Origin: Chara braunii
Taxonomy: Eukaryota; Streptophyta; Charophyceae; Charales; Characeae
DNA length: 25,291 bases
Reading direction: 5' to 3'
Assembly: GCA_003427395.1 (NCBI GenBank)
Contig: BFEA01000004.1
Location: 9,404,616-9,429,906 of the forward strand
Part shown: piece by piece, positions 1 to 8,939 of the stretch
How positions within the stretch are numbered: the stretch's first letter is position 1
Layout of the letters: each line of letters starts with the position of its first letter
Position numbers and translations under genes: made by a program
Notes under the pieces: generated by a model
What the model saw: only the letters and a program-made list of their open reading frames with translations
What the model was told of the DNA's origin: nothing
Databases searched by the model: none

Positions 1-68
<68 letters not shown>
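1..68. repeat. (CT)n microsatellite at left edge
   Basis: Thirty-four uninterrupted CT dinucleotides start at base 1, so the true left end lies outside the window. The tract passes into TTTGTGCCTG and other pyrimidine-rich DNA. It has the same strand orientation (CT on plus) as the tracts near 3465, 24087, 24671, 24910 and 25212. Confidence 0.97.
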
Positions 69-71
<3 letters not shown>

Positions 72-223
72 TGCCTGTCTTTTTCTCTGTCAAAGAGCAA
101 GTAGTGCTCTCTCTCTCCTCCCCCCCCCCCCTGTCCACAGAGGGACATCAATATCCACTCATTCAGAAACTGCAATAAATTTTATGTTTCCTACTTTAAA
201 GTACAATATCACATTGGTTGTGT
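69..223. other. Flank of the gypsy element with a C12 run
   Basis: No gene is visible. The segment holds a second short CT tract, a run of about twelve C (120-131) and AT-rich sequence up to the start of the LTR at 224. The five bases before the LTR (TGTGT) do not match the bases after the other LTR (AGCAG at 12933-12937), so no target-site duplication for the whole gypsy element can be confirmed. Confidence 0.6.
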
Positions 224-309
224 TGTAATTAACCCAATCTCGTCTATCCAGCAATCCAACCAATCGATATATAGCATTGTCACATGATAATTGTCCCGGA
301 ATAATCATT

Positions 310-324
310 TAGATGGGAACACAA
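310..324. repeat. Left copy of the 15-bp target-site duplication
   Basis: TAGATGGGAACACAA occurs here and again at 3173-3187. The matching single-copy site in the intact LTR is near 12080 (GGATGGGAACACAATG). The pair therefore brackets DNA that entered the 3' LTR after the gypsy element had integrated. Confidence 0.88.
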
Positions 325-954
325 GGATAAAACCCTTGAGACAACCTGACTAGGGTAGCGGTCGGCGGCGGCGCGACCCCAGGAGCGCTAATCGGCGCTA
401 CGCCATTTTCGGCGTTAGCTATCAGTAGTGGTGCTACCAAGAGAGCGCAGCAATAAGCCAGGAGTCATCGTCTTCGACATTTTTAAGACTCTGGACTTCT
501 CCCGTGTGGTATATTTTTACTACGTTCCCCCCTGTGGAATATCAGGGGGCAGGAAGATTCTGGTACTCTTCATGTTTACCTGCATTGACGCCGATAGGGA
601 GCAGTCCCCTTGGAAGTCTCGTATGGTCGGATAAGCAAGCTGCATGGGAGGTGAATGAAGGTAACCTCAAGGAAGAAGCTTACCAAGGTCCTTGTGGCCC
701 CTGTGTCAACTATGTTCATCGCCACACTTAAACTCTACCTGATGAGTCAACGGAACTGTTATTTAAGGATAAAGATATGCCGCTCTCTCCCGCTTTTAAT
801 CTGGTGAATCGGGGAAGAATAGCGGTTGTCTTGGTTTATTTATGCCTCCTATATAGGAACCCTACATTAGTGCGTGCATCCATATTTTCAAGTTCTTTGT
901 CTGTTTGTTTTGTTATTAAGTGGACATCATAGTAGGTTAACAAGGTAGAGGGCG
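325..954 (+). other. Leader region of the nested LINE segment
   Basis: About 630 bp precede the probable ORF1 start. The first 100 bp are GC-rich (GGTCGGCGGCGGCGCGACC) and the rest is AT-richer. Two short open frames (428-634 and 504-731) overlap in different phases and show no recognisable domain; I regard them as chance. The position suggests a 5' untranslated region or internal promoter, but no promoter motif can be named with confidence. Confidence 0.45.
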
Positions 955-1779
955 ATGAAGGAAGGTGGTTTGGTTAGGCCCGACATGACAGACGCCAATG
1001 GATGTCAATTTTTTTGGAGATGAGACGACATCTCTACCGTTCAACGTTAAAAAACGTATGTCTGTTTTTATGGAGATGGGTGGGTAGCAAATCCTCAAAT
1101 TAATGTGGTCCCAAAAAGGGGACTATTCCACAACGAATGTAGAAATTTAGTTACCTACGTTTCAACCTCAAGTCAGGTAGCCGCGTATATGCTTCGGAAA
1201 AGGCAGGAGAAAATTACTCTGGATAATATGCAGTATTTGATAACCTTTCAACCTTGGATGAATGAGAGCCAACTCCACGAATGGGGAAAGGCTATGCGCT
1301 TCCTTTTTTGGATCAGGTGCCTCCAGGTTCCCATCTCAGCTTTGCCCCAACTTGAAATGGTAGTGGAAGAGGCCTTTGGTCAAATACTGAAAACCCACCT
1401 GATTTTTGCGGAACCAGGATCTCCGAAACTACAAAACATTCGTTTTGACCTGGTTCCTTTTGCACAACTCCGAGTCAAACCGTATCTAGTGGTGGACTTT
1501 GGGGAATACGGCTTTGCGAAAATTGAAGTCGTAAGTGCGGGCACACCGTGGTGCGCTGATTGCAGAAGATTCTATCACTATGCCGGAGATCCCGACTGCT
1601 CTGCGAAAGTGCGACATAAGGGTCGAAACCCCCAAAGCAGAAAAAATGGATCCCAGAGCAAGAAAGGTCAAGCAACAAGGAGAAAGGGGCAGGTAAGAAC
1701 AAGGGGAAACAGAAGGAACCAAAAGATAAGGGAAAGGATTCCAAAAAAAGGTTCCTGGTCCCGAAGGGGGGACAAATAA
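955..1779 (+). pseudogene. LINE ORF1 (Gag-like, CCHC) pseudogene, N-terminal part
   Basis: The likely start is ATG 955, in phase with a longer open stretch from ATG 1105. In-frame TGA (1021-1023) and TAA (1048-1050) lie between them. The protein from 1105 has the look of plant LINE ORF1 proteins of the DUF4283 kind: a tryptophan-rich stretch near residue 50, a V-x-EAFG stretch, a hydrophobic LVPFAQLRVKPYLVVDFG block, then a zinc knuckle WCADCRRFYHYAGDPDC near residues 148-164. The knuckle spacing is C-x2-C-x4-H-x6-C. A strongly basic tail follows and the frame closes at 1779. In autonomous LINEs this protein coats the RNA. Family assignment rests on pattern recognition only. Confidence 0.7.
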
Positions 1780-3172
1780 GGAAGGGGGGAATAGAAACGG
1801 AGGAAAGGCAAATGAACCTTCCCTGTTTGCGAAAGGAAAAGAAATAGTGGTTTGGAAGGAACAACCCAAGCCAACATATCGGCAAGTGGTCAAGGAGGGA
1901 GGTGCCCCTCGTAAAGAAGGGAGTGAAAGCAAAGGAGAGGATATGAAAATTGACGAGAATGATGAAGAGGAAGGACGAGAGAAAGGGAAGAAGCAAGAAG
2001 TTGGTAAGAAGGTAAAGACAAGAATGGACCAGGAAGAGCAGGAGGAGGAGGACGTAGTCCTGCAAAGAGGGAAAAAACATGATAGAGAGGAAGATTCGGA
2101 AGAAGAAAAAAGTGGGGAGGATGAGGAAAGCTCGGATGGGGACATGGATGAGGACACGGAGGACGAATCAAAAGAAGAATCCAAGGAGGAGGAGGAGGAG
2201 GAATCAAAGGAGGAAGAATCAGAAAAGGAGGAAGGAAAGGATGAGAACAAGGCTCAAAAGGAGAAGGATGAAATACAGGAGGAGGCTAAAACTGCAAAGG
2301 GCGAAGGATAAGAGAAAAGCAAGGAAGTAGAAGAGGAAAATGAGGAAGAAGTCGGAGGAAAGGAGGCGCCTCTAAGAGAGACAGAAGACAAGATAGGAAA
2401 GGAGGGAACAAACAAGGATCAAGAAAAGATAAGGAACGATGGCGGAGGTAACCACAATGAGAATGATAAGGACACCCAAGGAAAAGAACAACAGTCCCCT
2501 CTTGAAAAAAAAGATCCCAACCCCTCCCCCTCCACTAATCCAAAAGCGGTATAAACGACATTGGAGGGGCCTCCTCCAACGCCGAGGGATCACATGAGGC
2601 ATCGGCATCGATACCAGGGAAAGACGTGGAAGGATTAAGGGGGGAGTCTAAAGAAGAATGTTCGGAAGACGAAGAAGCAGATCCGAAGGAAAGCAGTCCG
2701 GATTCGGATGACGACCTACTGGGTATAGTAGGGGAAACACTACAACAACCCAATGGACCAAACTCTCATGTTGGGAGCATCCATGACATATTTGGTCCCT
2801 TTGGGGCACTAAAGGCCAATTCAACAAGGAACTTGTCTGAAAATTTTACGGTCTTCTGCAACGACACATTTGTTATGGGGAAAGCATATGCTAACCACCC
2901 TATCCCGATTCGTATGCATAACCTATGGACTAAAGGTATTCCATATCTCAATACAATAATAGGGGGATCCCCCTCCAAAAAGGTGAGGAGAAATGACATG
3001 TCCGGCATAGGAACGGCCAAGGAAAACCTGATTGAAATATCACCGGAGTCAACAGGGAAGAGCAAAAACGAAAGTCGAAAACGAAGTCTCAATTATAGAA
3101 CAACTCGTAAAGAGTTCTCCCTCACTGCACCAATGACGACCCTATCCAAAACAGACAGACAAAAGGGAAAGG
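1780..3172 (+). pseudogene. LINE ORF1 C-terminal tail, Glu/Lys-rich, frameshifted
   Basis: After the stop at 1779 the reading continues in other phases. Bases 1847-2311 encode a tail made largely of E, K, D and S, with runs such as SKEESKEEEEEESKEEE. Bases 2626-3172 encode a more mixed segment, acidic at first (EECSEDEEADPKESSPDSDDD) and then containing HDIFGPFGALKANSTRN and similar. The open frame from 2626 runs past 3172 into LTR sequence, so the last codons to 3276 are host LTR DNA. Charged low-complexity tails are common in LINE ORF1 proteins. Frame breaks fall between 1779 and 1847 and between 2311 and 2626. Confidence 0.55.
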
Positions 3173-3187
3173 TAGATGGGAACACAA
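3173..3187. repeat. Right copy of the 15-bp target-site duplication
   Basis: TAGATGGGAACACAA is identical to 310-324. It is followed by TGATGT...CCGATCTTCTGCTGCCAC, which resumes alignment with the other LTR near 12090-12130. Confidence 0.88.
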
Positions 3188-3460
3188 TGATGTACCCGAT
3201 CTTCTGCTGCCACATGTACATTTCACATTCCAAGAGTAACCACACTGGAAGAGCAATGGGGAGGAGAGACAAATAGGAAGAAAAGAGAGGAAGAAGCAAT
3301 TTCTCCACTGAGTTCCTCCACCTCTGACATATTTGCAGTTTGATTACAATCTGACACGTGGAGAATGAAGCCTTATCTTCGAAGAGCGCACCTTCGTTGA
3401 TTAACAACATCAACAGTAGCTTAAAGTGAGACCAGGTACGTACACACCACGTCTCTCTTT

Positions 3461-3464
<4 letters not shown>

Positions 3465-3501
<37 letters not shown>
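3465..3501. repeat. (CT)n-(CG)n microsatellite inside the 3' LTR
   Basis: About fourteen CT units run directly into CGCGCGCGCG. The matching part of the 5' LTR (around 12370-12415) has only interrupted TC-rich sequence followed by CGCCGTCGTC. The pure repeat therefore expanded in this LTR after integration. Confidence 0.9.
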
Positions 3502-4042
3502 TCAATAGCCGCAACAATGGTCGTCATACACTCCATCTCTCTCTCTCTCCTTCTGTCACACATGTTTGGTGCCCATGAAGCAGTCTGGCGCCAACTCCAA
3601 AACTCAGGTCTCACATGCAGCATTGAAGCAGCGAGCAATTTGCAAGACCGAATGCCCAAGTGGTGGCGAAGTCGATTTTATATAGCATTGACTCGTGGTC
3701 ACCAAGACTATCTTCAGCCACAATAAGGCCAGGATCATCCAGATGTTGACGGTCCGTAGCAATTTGTCCCAGTTTCTGGTTGGACTCCATGAGGCTCGAA
3801 TCTTCTTGAACTTGCAAACCACGGTTAGACCATTTTGGATCGACAACAAAAAAATATTATGTGTTGGCTTTAACATTTAAGATCTGGGTCTGGGTCCACG
3901 ACTTGACTGTTGACTTTACAGTCAACGGGCAGTCTAACCTTTTTCCTCTAGCCTGTTTGGCCTGCCTCGGGGCTTGTTCATTCGTGCTGGCTTAGGGTGT
4001 GGCCGATGCCCGTTGGGGGGTTCAATTTGCACACGGATTACA

Positions 4043-4059
4043 ACATTCCATCTTGCCCG
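4043..4059 (-). promoter_or_regulatory. Polypurine-tract position next to the 3' LTR
   Basis: On the minus strand the bases just before the LTR start read CGGGCAAGATGGAATGT and then TGTAATCC. This is the place where the plus-strand primer of an LTR retrotransposon should lie. The tract is purine-rich but interrupted, so it is assigned by position more than by sequence. Confidence 0.45.
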
Positions 4060-4142
4060 ATTTTGAGTTCTATCGCATAAATCTAGATTTCAGGCACTAC
4101 CTTTTCTCAAACCTTTCTCGTATACAGAAATAATATCAAGGG

Positions 4143-4284
4143 CAACATGTAAGCGATCTCTTTTGCTAAACCAACGAACTTGAGTCAAAGGTTGGTTAGA
4201 GAACTTTACCTAGTATTGCTTCTGAGGTTTTTCTCTCCCTTCAGTGGAAAAAAGTCCGTATTCAACTATTTTTTCTACTTGGTA
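4143..4284 (-). pseudogene. Chromodomain-like tail of the gypsy integrase
   Basis: The minus-strand translation contains YQVEKIVEYG, a gap, then QKQY-stop-VKF and PLTQVRWFSKRD. The spacing of the Y-x-VEKI strand, the Y-x-VKF strand and the aromatic after PLTQV resembles a chromodomain, which in chromoviruses sits at the integrase C-terminus and directs insertion. A TAG interrupts it near 4211. The last aromatic is followed by SKRD rather than the acidic residue usual in chromodomains. The call is a shape match, with no profile support. Confidence 0.45.
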
Positions 4285-4845
4285 CCCACCATCCATCGAA
4301 GGAGAAAACCAAAGATGGTCTGCTTGGAAACTCTTATTCTTCAACTTAGGGTAATAACTCAAGAGGCGTGAAAGTTGTCTTTAGATGATAGGGTATGTCA
4401 ATTCGGTAAGATGATCCACCGACATCCCCTATCACTTCGATAACTTCCCAGTGTCCGTAGCAGATAGGTAGCAGTTTCTGCAAAATATTTTTCTCAAGTG
4501 AAAATTCATTGGATTTAACTTATACCATATATCCTTCTATTGAATTGCGCAGATGTTCTATGTTTGTTCGCATGTTTGATCATTTTCTGTTTATATTGTC
4601 TTTTGCCTTTTCAATGTCTTGCTCATAAGGAGCTGCAAATTCTCAAGTTCTTGGGGGCAGCCTTCGGATTTGATCTCGTGTTAGGGAGTCTATCGGTCTC
4701 AGAGGTTGTCAACCTTTATGAAGTGCATTGGGTATCCATTTTGTAGCAGTGTGCACAATGTTATTATATGCACTTGCAATCTTGGGTAGGTTCTCATCCC
4801 AGTTAACTTAGTTTGGATGCACATACATGCGTAGGAATTGTTAGC
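4285..4845 (-). pseudogene. Integrase C-terminal region, heavily decayed
   Basis: Short minus-strand stretches such as NWDENLPKIASAYNN (near 4790) match the region after the catalytic core in Ty3/Gypsy integrases. Further toward 4285 the reading is broken by several stops and frameshifts and only isolated phrases remain. It connects the catalytic core to the chromodomain-like tail. Confidence 0.5.
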
Positions 4846-5270
4846 ACGACTTACTCATTTGCTCGGTTTGTCTGTTGGTCATGGAATATCATCTTGATGA
4901 TATAATCAATCTGGTGTCATAAGCTTGTATCAGTTTTTGCCAATCCTCCTCTGTAAATCTCACATCTCTATCAGATATAATGGTTGTGGAAAATCCATAT
5001 TTAGAAACCCATTGCATTTGAAATTTTTGAATGATAAGTTTTGTCTTTGTTTCAGGCAGAAAAGACACAAACATCACGTACTTAGAGAATCCGTTCACGA
5101 TCACCATAACCTGACTGGTTTCATTTTGACTCTTCGTTAAACTGCGTGAAATCGATAGAAATAGACTCACCTGGTCTCCCAGGAATCGCTAGTGGTCTCA
5201 ATTGTCTCAAGGGACTCTAGTGGGACGACTTGTTGCGTTGACACACAAAGTAAGTTCTCACGTACGTCAG
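4846..5270 (-). pseudogene. Integrase catalytic core (DDE), degenerate
   Basis: The minus strand gives IPGRPGESISIDFT (first catalytic Asp, near 5150), then VMVIVNGFSKYVMFVSFLPE and STTIISDRDVRFTEEDW (second catalytic Asp in SDRD). In the final block (near 4870), DQQTDKPSK has Lys where the catalytic Glu is expected. Integrase joins the cDNA ends to the target. Frame changes occur between the zinc-binding part and the core, and stops follow the third block. This copy would be catalytically dead. Confidence 0.8.
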
Positions 5271-5644
5271 TGTGTCATTCTTCATTCCTTGCCAATTAAA
5301 ATGTTACCGGATGTGGTAAAAGTCTTTTTAAACCTAAAGTGTCCCTTTGTGTCATGACAATCACAAAAAATCAGACTCTTTGTAGGTTTATCATGACGAA
5401 CACAAATTCTTTGTTCATTTCTATAATTGAAGAATAATATTTTGTCTGTCATTCGGTAGTCGGGAAAACATTCAGGGTTAGCTTTCAGGGGATCTATGAT
5501 AGGTTGCCAAATATGAACAATGACATGTCTTTCTCTTATTTTATTTTTGAAGTCGTTTCCAAGGTTTAGGTAGATAACAATTGTTCCAAATAAATCACTC
5601 ATGCGTGAGACATCGCCATCTACCACATTGTACTTACCGATCAC
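5200..5644 (-). pseudogene. RNase H/integrase junction and integrase zinc finger
   Basis: The open stretch 5282-5644 begins VIGKYNVVDGDVSRMSDLF, the connection that follows RNase H in Ty3/Gypsy Pol. It later contains CHDTKGHFRFKKT, the H-x4-H half of the integrase HHCC finger. The Cys half follows in another phase near 5250 as YVRTYFVCQRNK, where the first Cys has become Tyr. Lost zinc ligation and the frame change show decay. Confidence 0.75.
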
Positions 5645-6010
5645 GCTTCTTACCGCAAAATGATTAGTATCAATGATAACTGACCACTTGACAAAATTAT
5701 AAGTAGGACAATGTTACGTCTTAAGCCACTAAAGAGTCTTATGATCCGAGTAAACTTTGAAGTGTCCGTCGAGGAGGTAGTGCTTTCACGTCAGTAGAGT
5801 CTGCAACAGTGCATACGATTCTCTCTCATCGGTTGAGTTTGTTACTTTGTCCAAAGGGAGTCATCAACATATAAACTCAATCAGTCAGTATCTCTTTCGA
5901 TTATTTTGCTGCAATACAGTAACAATTCCATAGTGACTTGCGTCAGAGGTCACAACGAAAGACAAGGATCACTCCACAATTTTCGAAATAGGATAGCAAG
6001 AGCATACTTC
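5645..6010 (-). pseudogene. RNase H domain of Pol, degenerate
   Basis: On the minus strand FVVTSDASHYGIVTVLQQNN spans the start of the domain; the first catalytic Asp is the GAC at 5942-5944. Further on, KHYLLDGHFKVYSDHKTL (near 5760) matches the later conserved block with its HFKVYSDH core. The domain degrades the RNA strand during reverse transcription. Stops separate the blocks. Confidence 0.75.
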
Positions 6011-6391
6011 AACTTTTTAAATGCAGACTCACAATCTTTGTCCCAATGCCAAATGATCTCTTTCTTCAAGAGCATCCTCATTGAGGTAGCTACGGAGGAT
6101 AAATTTTTGAACAGCCTTCTTATAATAGTCAGCTAGTCCAAGAGAGGAACGCAAATCAGGTTAGGTCAATTTCTTATAGCAACATTTTTTTTTTTCTCCA
6201 GCCTCAACCCATCTTTAATCACCACATGTTCCACATATAAGACTTCAGACTTTGCAAATTCATACTTCTTATAAGGTTCAGTTTAAAGTTACTTTCTCTC
6301 AATTTTTGAGGACCAAACTCATATATTTTTCATGCTCTTCCAACGTTTTGAAAACCAGGATGTCATCGAGGTACACCACCACGAATTGGTC
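6011..6391 (-). pseudogene. RT palm with YLDD box, degenerate
   Basis: The minus strand reads DQFVVVYLDDILVF; YLDD is encoded at 6362-6373 and is the RT catalytic pair. It is followed by KTLEEHEKYMSLVL and, in a shifted frame, remnants of the thumb and connection. An intact YLDD box beside several nearby stops is typical of a dead retroelement. The upstream half of the same domain lies beyond the foreign segment 6392-7637. Confidence 0.82.
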
Positions 6392-7637
6392 CAACTGTTG
6401 GGACCTGCCAAACACGAACCGAGACACACCTAATTTATGGGTTTTGCCAATGGAATGCATGCCTTGCTGAGTTTCCCACTTGTGGAACTTTTATAAGCCT
6501 GCGTGTATGCGTACTTGTTGGTCTGCATGTCTGTCTGAGTGTTTGTCGGGCTGAGTGTGTGTGTGTGACCCATCCGGGTACTTGTCCGTGTGGAAGATCC
6601 AAAGGGTCGGTAATTACCTGTGGCCGTGACATTAAGGGTTGCAGCAGAAAAAAACTCACGTGGCGAGAAAAGAGGTCCGCGACGCCACTTGAAGCAATGG
6701 AAAAACACTAAAGTAGCAGGTCGGCCGATACCACACCAGGTAGAGGTAGATGTGCCGGGTACTCGAGACCGAGCAAAAAAATGGAAAGTTGACATTTTTA
6801 GAGGCCCAATAGTTGTAGGCTAGGTCTAAGCAGGTACCAGTCCAACCAATCTGAGTCTAGGGTATGTATGAACAATATCAAAGTTTGCAATGATGTTCAA
6901 GTTCTTCGAATGGGAGGAGGTGCAGGTTGCTTGGACGCCATGCGGCCTAGAAAGTCACTCGCCAAGAGGCAAGCATACCACTTTATCTCGAGGAGGAACA
7001 AAGTGCTCCTCCTCATTATCAATGTGCAAACTTGAACACACTGTTTGCAGCGCTCGCTGGAGCAACGCCAACATCATAACATCGTTGTTGTGGAGGAGCA
7101 AGAAGATGAGGAGGACGAAGACTAGGATTAGGAGGGGGGAGCGCCAAAGATACTTACTTGACTATAGGGGAGGCCATTTTCATCACCTTGGTGGGTGCTG
7201 CGTCTGGAATGCCCCGGTTCGGGTAAAGCTACACCAATAAGCTTCAAGGCAGAGTCAGGCATGGCGGCCTGAGCTAAAGCAGCCATAGCCGCTTTGTGAT
7301 GTCCTTTGCACAGCAGGGCAGTGCCCTGGTAGTCCACCATAGTCTCAACCTCGGCGGAAGGAGGAAGCAGGGGGTCATGGCTATGATGGACCTTATGTGA
7401 TACATGCAGTAAAAAGGATTCATTGCTTCTGATTCCGGTTCAACCATTCAACTTTATTGTTATTATTCCTTATTTGAATACGAGGGAGGAGATAAGGAGG
7501 AAAAAAGTGATTGGAGAAAAAGAGAATTCTCATCGGTCTTTGATGATGTACATCTTTTTCTTCTTCTTTCCCTCTCTCTCCTCTCCAGTTCATTCATTTA
7601 CTTTTGAAATTGAACGACATTGTACTTTCTAATGAAT
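6392..7637. mobile_element. About 1.25-kb insertion that splits the RT
   Basis: RT blocks up to MNELFKEWL are encoded at 7650 and above, whereas the next block (DQFVVVYLDD) is at 6391 and below. In intact elements these are nearly adjacent. The intervening DNA has no RT similarity. ATTGGTC occurs at both borders (6385-6391 and 7638-7644) and could be a 7-bp target duplication, but a match this short can arise by chance and RT residues may also encode it. No terminal inverted repeats are visible. The segment includes a TG-rich stretch (6556-6568) and an exon-like minus-strand frame at 7158-7440. Confidence 0.6.
7158..7440 (-). pseudogene. Exon-like open frame with a splice-donor consensus
   Basis: Read on the minus strand, a frame open from a TGA near 7433 gives about 90 residues with balanced composition, including HDPLLPPSAEVETMVDYQGT, LLCKGHHKAAMAALAQAAMP and LIGVALPEPGHSRR. 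It ends in ...PYSQ exactly where the DNA reads TCAA/GTAAGTATC, a near-perfect 5' splice site (donor GT at 7156-7157). AATCAG near 7428 could be its acceptor, though no strong pyrimidine tract precedes it. I do not recognise the protein. It may be a host gene fragment captured by the inserted element, or an exon of that element's own gene. Confidence 0.4.
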
Positions 7638-8088
7638 ATTGGTCAGAATCATAACGCAACCATTCTTTGAACAACTCATTCATTGACCTCTGGAAGGAAG
7701 CAAATGCATTACTCAATCCAAACAGCATCACTATGACCTCGTAGTGATGATGCCTTGTCATGAAAGTCGTCTTGTTTTCATCTTCAAGGGCTACCTCAAT
7801 CTGATGACAACCGGACTTCAAGTCAATTTTGCGAAGTACTTGCATCCTTGTAATTGATCAAGAAAGTCATCAATCCGAGGGATGGGTTCGACATAAAGTT
7901 CCTTCGGGGACATATGATAGATTGGTCCTTCGGGAATCTTACTCCCGAAAAGTTTCTCAATGGTATGTTTTATTTAATTCCTTTGGGGACATACAGTAGA
8001 TTGGTCCTTCGAAAATCTTACTCCCAATAACAATCTCGGTTATCCCCGTTGGTTCATTCTACAAATCCTTATACTCTTCAAATAAATT
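7638..8088 (-). pseudogene. RT N-terminal half (fingers and first catalytic Asp)
   Basis: The minus strand encodes EKLFGSKIPEGPIYHMSPKE and IPRIDDFLDQLQGCKYF, then in the next frame KIDLKSGCHQIEVALEDENK and YEVIVMLFGLSNAFASFQRS. The Asp of KIDLKSG is the first RT catalytic residue. A one-base shift falls near 7838 between CKYF and KIDLKSG. Just before, 7981-8030 is a diverged repeat of 7902-7951, so the segment around SKIPEGPIYHMSP is present twice. Confidence 0.82.
7902..8030 (-). repeat. Diverged 79-bp-period tandem duplication in RT
   Basis: CCTTCGGGGACATATGATAG at 7902 and CCTTTGGGGACATACAGTAG at 7981 start two copies that agree at most positions for about 50 bp. The period of 79 is not a multiple of three, so it adds a frameshift to the RT. 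Confidence 0.8.
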
Positions 8089-8610
8089 TTAAATAAGAAG
8101 GTGGGAGGAGGAACTCTCACTAACATTTTTTACTACCACCATCGTCACCTTTCGAGTCAAATTATTCTTTACAACCATTGATCGAAATGTCAAAAAAGTC
8201 GTGCACCACAAAAATAATGCAGAGTATGAACTGAATTTGTGATACAATTTAATCAATTTCAGTTTCTTCTTCTCGTTCTTTATTTTCACAACTTTTTCCT
8301 CATATTTGATCTTGGGGTCTGCTTCCTCATGCCAATCTATTCCCAATATCAAATCAAACGATGATGTTTTTTCAATCAATAATGTTACTTCATGCAGGGT
8401 CCACTTACCTTCCCGTGTCTTGAAGTAACACTTCACGTTTTCCACACGCTGGGAAACCATGATAGTACTGAGGTCTGCCAATACGAAGACAATTGGCTTT
8501 ACAATTTTTTTTGCTCACATACCCACGGACATTCTCTTAACAATGCCCTCAGATATATAAAATACAGTCGAGCCCGAGTCTAACAAAGCACCCGTCCATG
8601 TCTTCGCAAT
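8089..8610 (-). pseudogene. Retropepsin-like aspartic protease of the gypsy element
   Basis: The active-site loop is visible on the minus strand as GALLDSGSTVFYIS; the DSG codons are 8572-8580. The open frame 8089-8481 (130 residues) continues the domain: a strand region to LHEVTLLIE, then FDLILGIDWHEE at residues 42-53 (nt 8326-8358). That is the LG-x-DW motif found at the end of Ty3/Gypsy proteases. The protease cuts the Gag-Pol precursor. A frame change separates the DSG loop from the later part. Confidence 0.8.
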
Positions 8611-8897
8611 CCCTATGTCTTCATGCATAAACTCACCCTTAAACTTCGCCTTCTTAGCTCACAAGCTCCGTAAGTTAATCAGTTCATTGCCAAACTCATA
8701 AAGGGTCTCACTCTGATGGATTCTACACATCACAGGTTCAAGGCGATACAAGTAAGGGGCCAAGGAAGAAACATCCTCTGCCATAGGAGCTAAAGGGTGG
8801 AAGAAGGTTTTCGGCACCAGGCTACGTCTGCACCCTTCAGCTAAAAAAACAGATAATACTCCTACTGGCTGCTACCTTTCGGGTTCAGGATCAAAGG

Positions 8898-8939
8898 GCA
8901 CCATACTATAATGTACCCCACAGTGGCGCACTTCAAGCA
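8898..8939 (-). pseudogene. Gag nucleocapsid zinc knuckle with His replaced
   Basis: The minus strand encodes CLKCATVGYIIVWC, fourteen residues with the C-x2-C-x4-(H)-x4-C spacing of a retroviral knuckle but Tyr in the His position. The knuckle binds packaged RNA; this change should abolish zinc binding. It lies between Gag capsid remnants and the protease, as expected. Confidence 0.72.

Larger units (their letters stand above)
325..3172 (+). mobile_element. LINE ORF1-bearing insertion nested in the 3' LTR
   Basis: These 2848 bp are absent from the companion LTR and are flanked by a perfect 15-bp target-site duplication, which is typical of target-primed LINE retrotransposition. The body contains a leader (325-954), an ORF1/Gag-like reading frame with a zinc knuckle (955-1779) and an E/K-rich tail running to the right border. 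No endonuclease or RT follows, and no poly(A) tail is present at the right junction (the last bases are AAAAGGGAAAGG). It is therefore truncated at the 3' end, which is unusual because LINE copies normally lose the 5' end. Internal priming on an A-rich site or a non-autonomous derivative would explain it. Confidence 0.8.
224..4042 (-). repeat. 3' LTR of the gypsy element, split by an insertion
   Basis: Bases 224-324 and 3173-4042 align collinearly with the 5' LTR at 11993-12932. The interruption 325-3172, plus one copy of its 15-bp target duplication, accounts for the extra length, leaving an LTR of about 956 bp against 940 bp. The minus-strand start is TGTAATCCGTG next to 4042 and the end is ATTAATTACA next to 224. 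This copy also holds an expanded (CT)n-(CG)n tract at 3465-3501 where the other LTR has only interrupted pyrimidines. Confidence 0.9.

Noticed and set aside
428-731. Two short plus-strand frames in the leader of the nested LINE segment
   Set aside because: They overlap in different phases, have no motif, and precede the in-phase ORF1 start; probably chance.
1486-2250. 254-codon Ser-rich frame on the minus strand
   Set aside because: It is the antisense shadow of the Glu/Lys-rich ORF1 tail; codons such as GAGGAA and AAGGAG give TTC/TCC in reverse. The plus strand has the zinc knuckle and the element's orientation.
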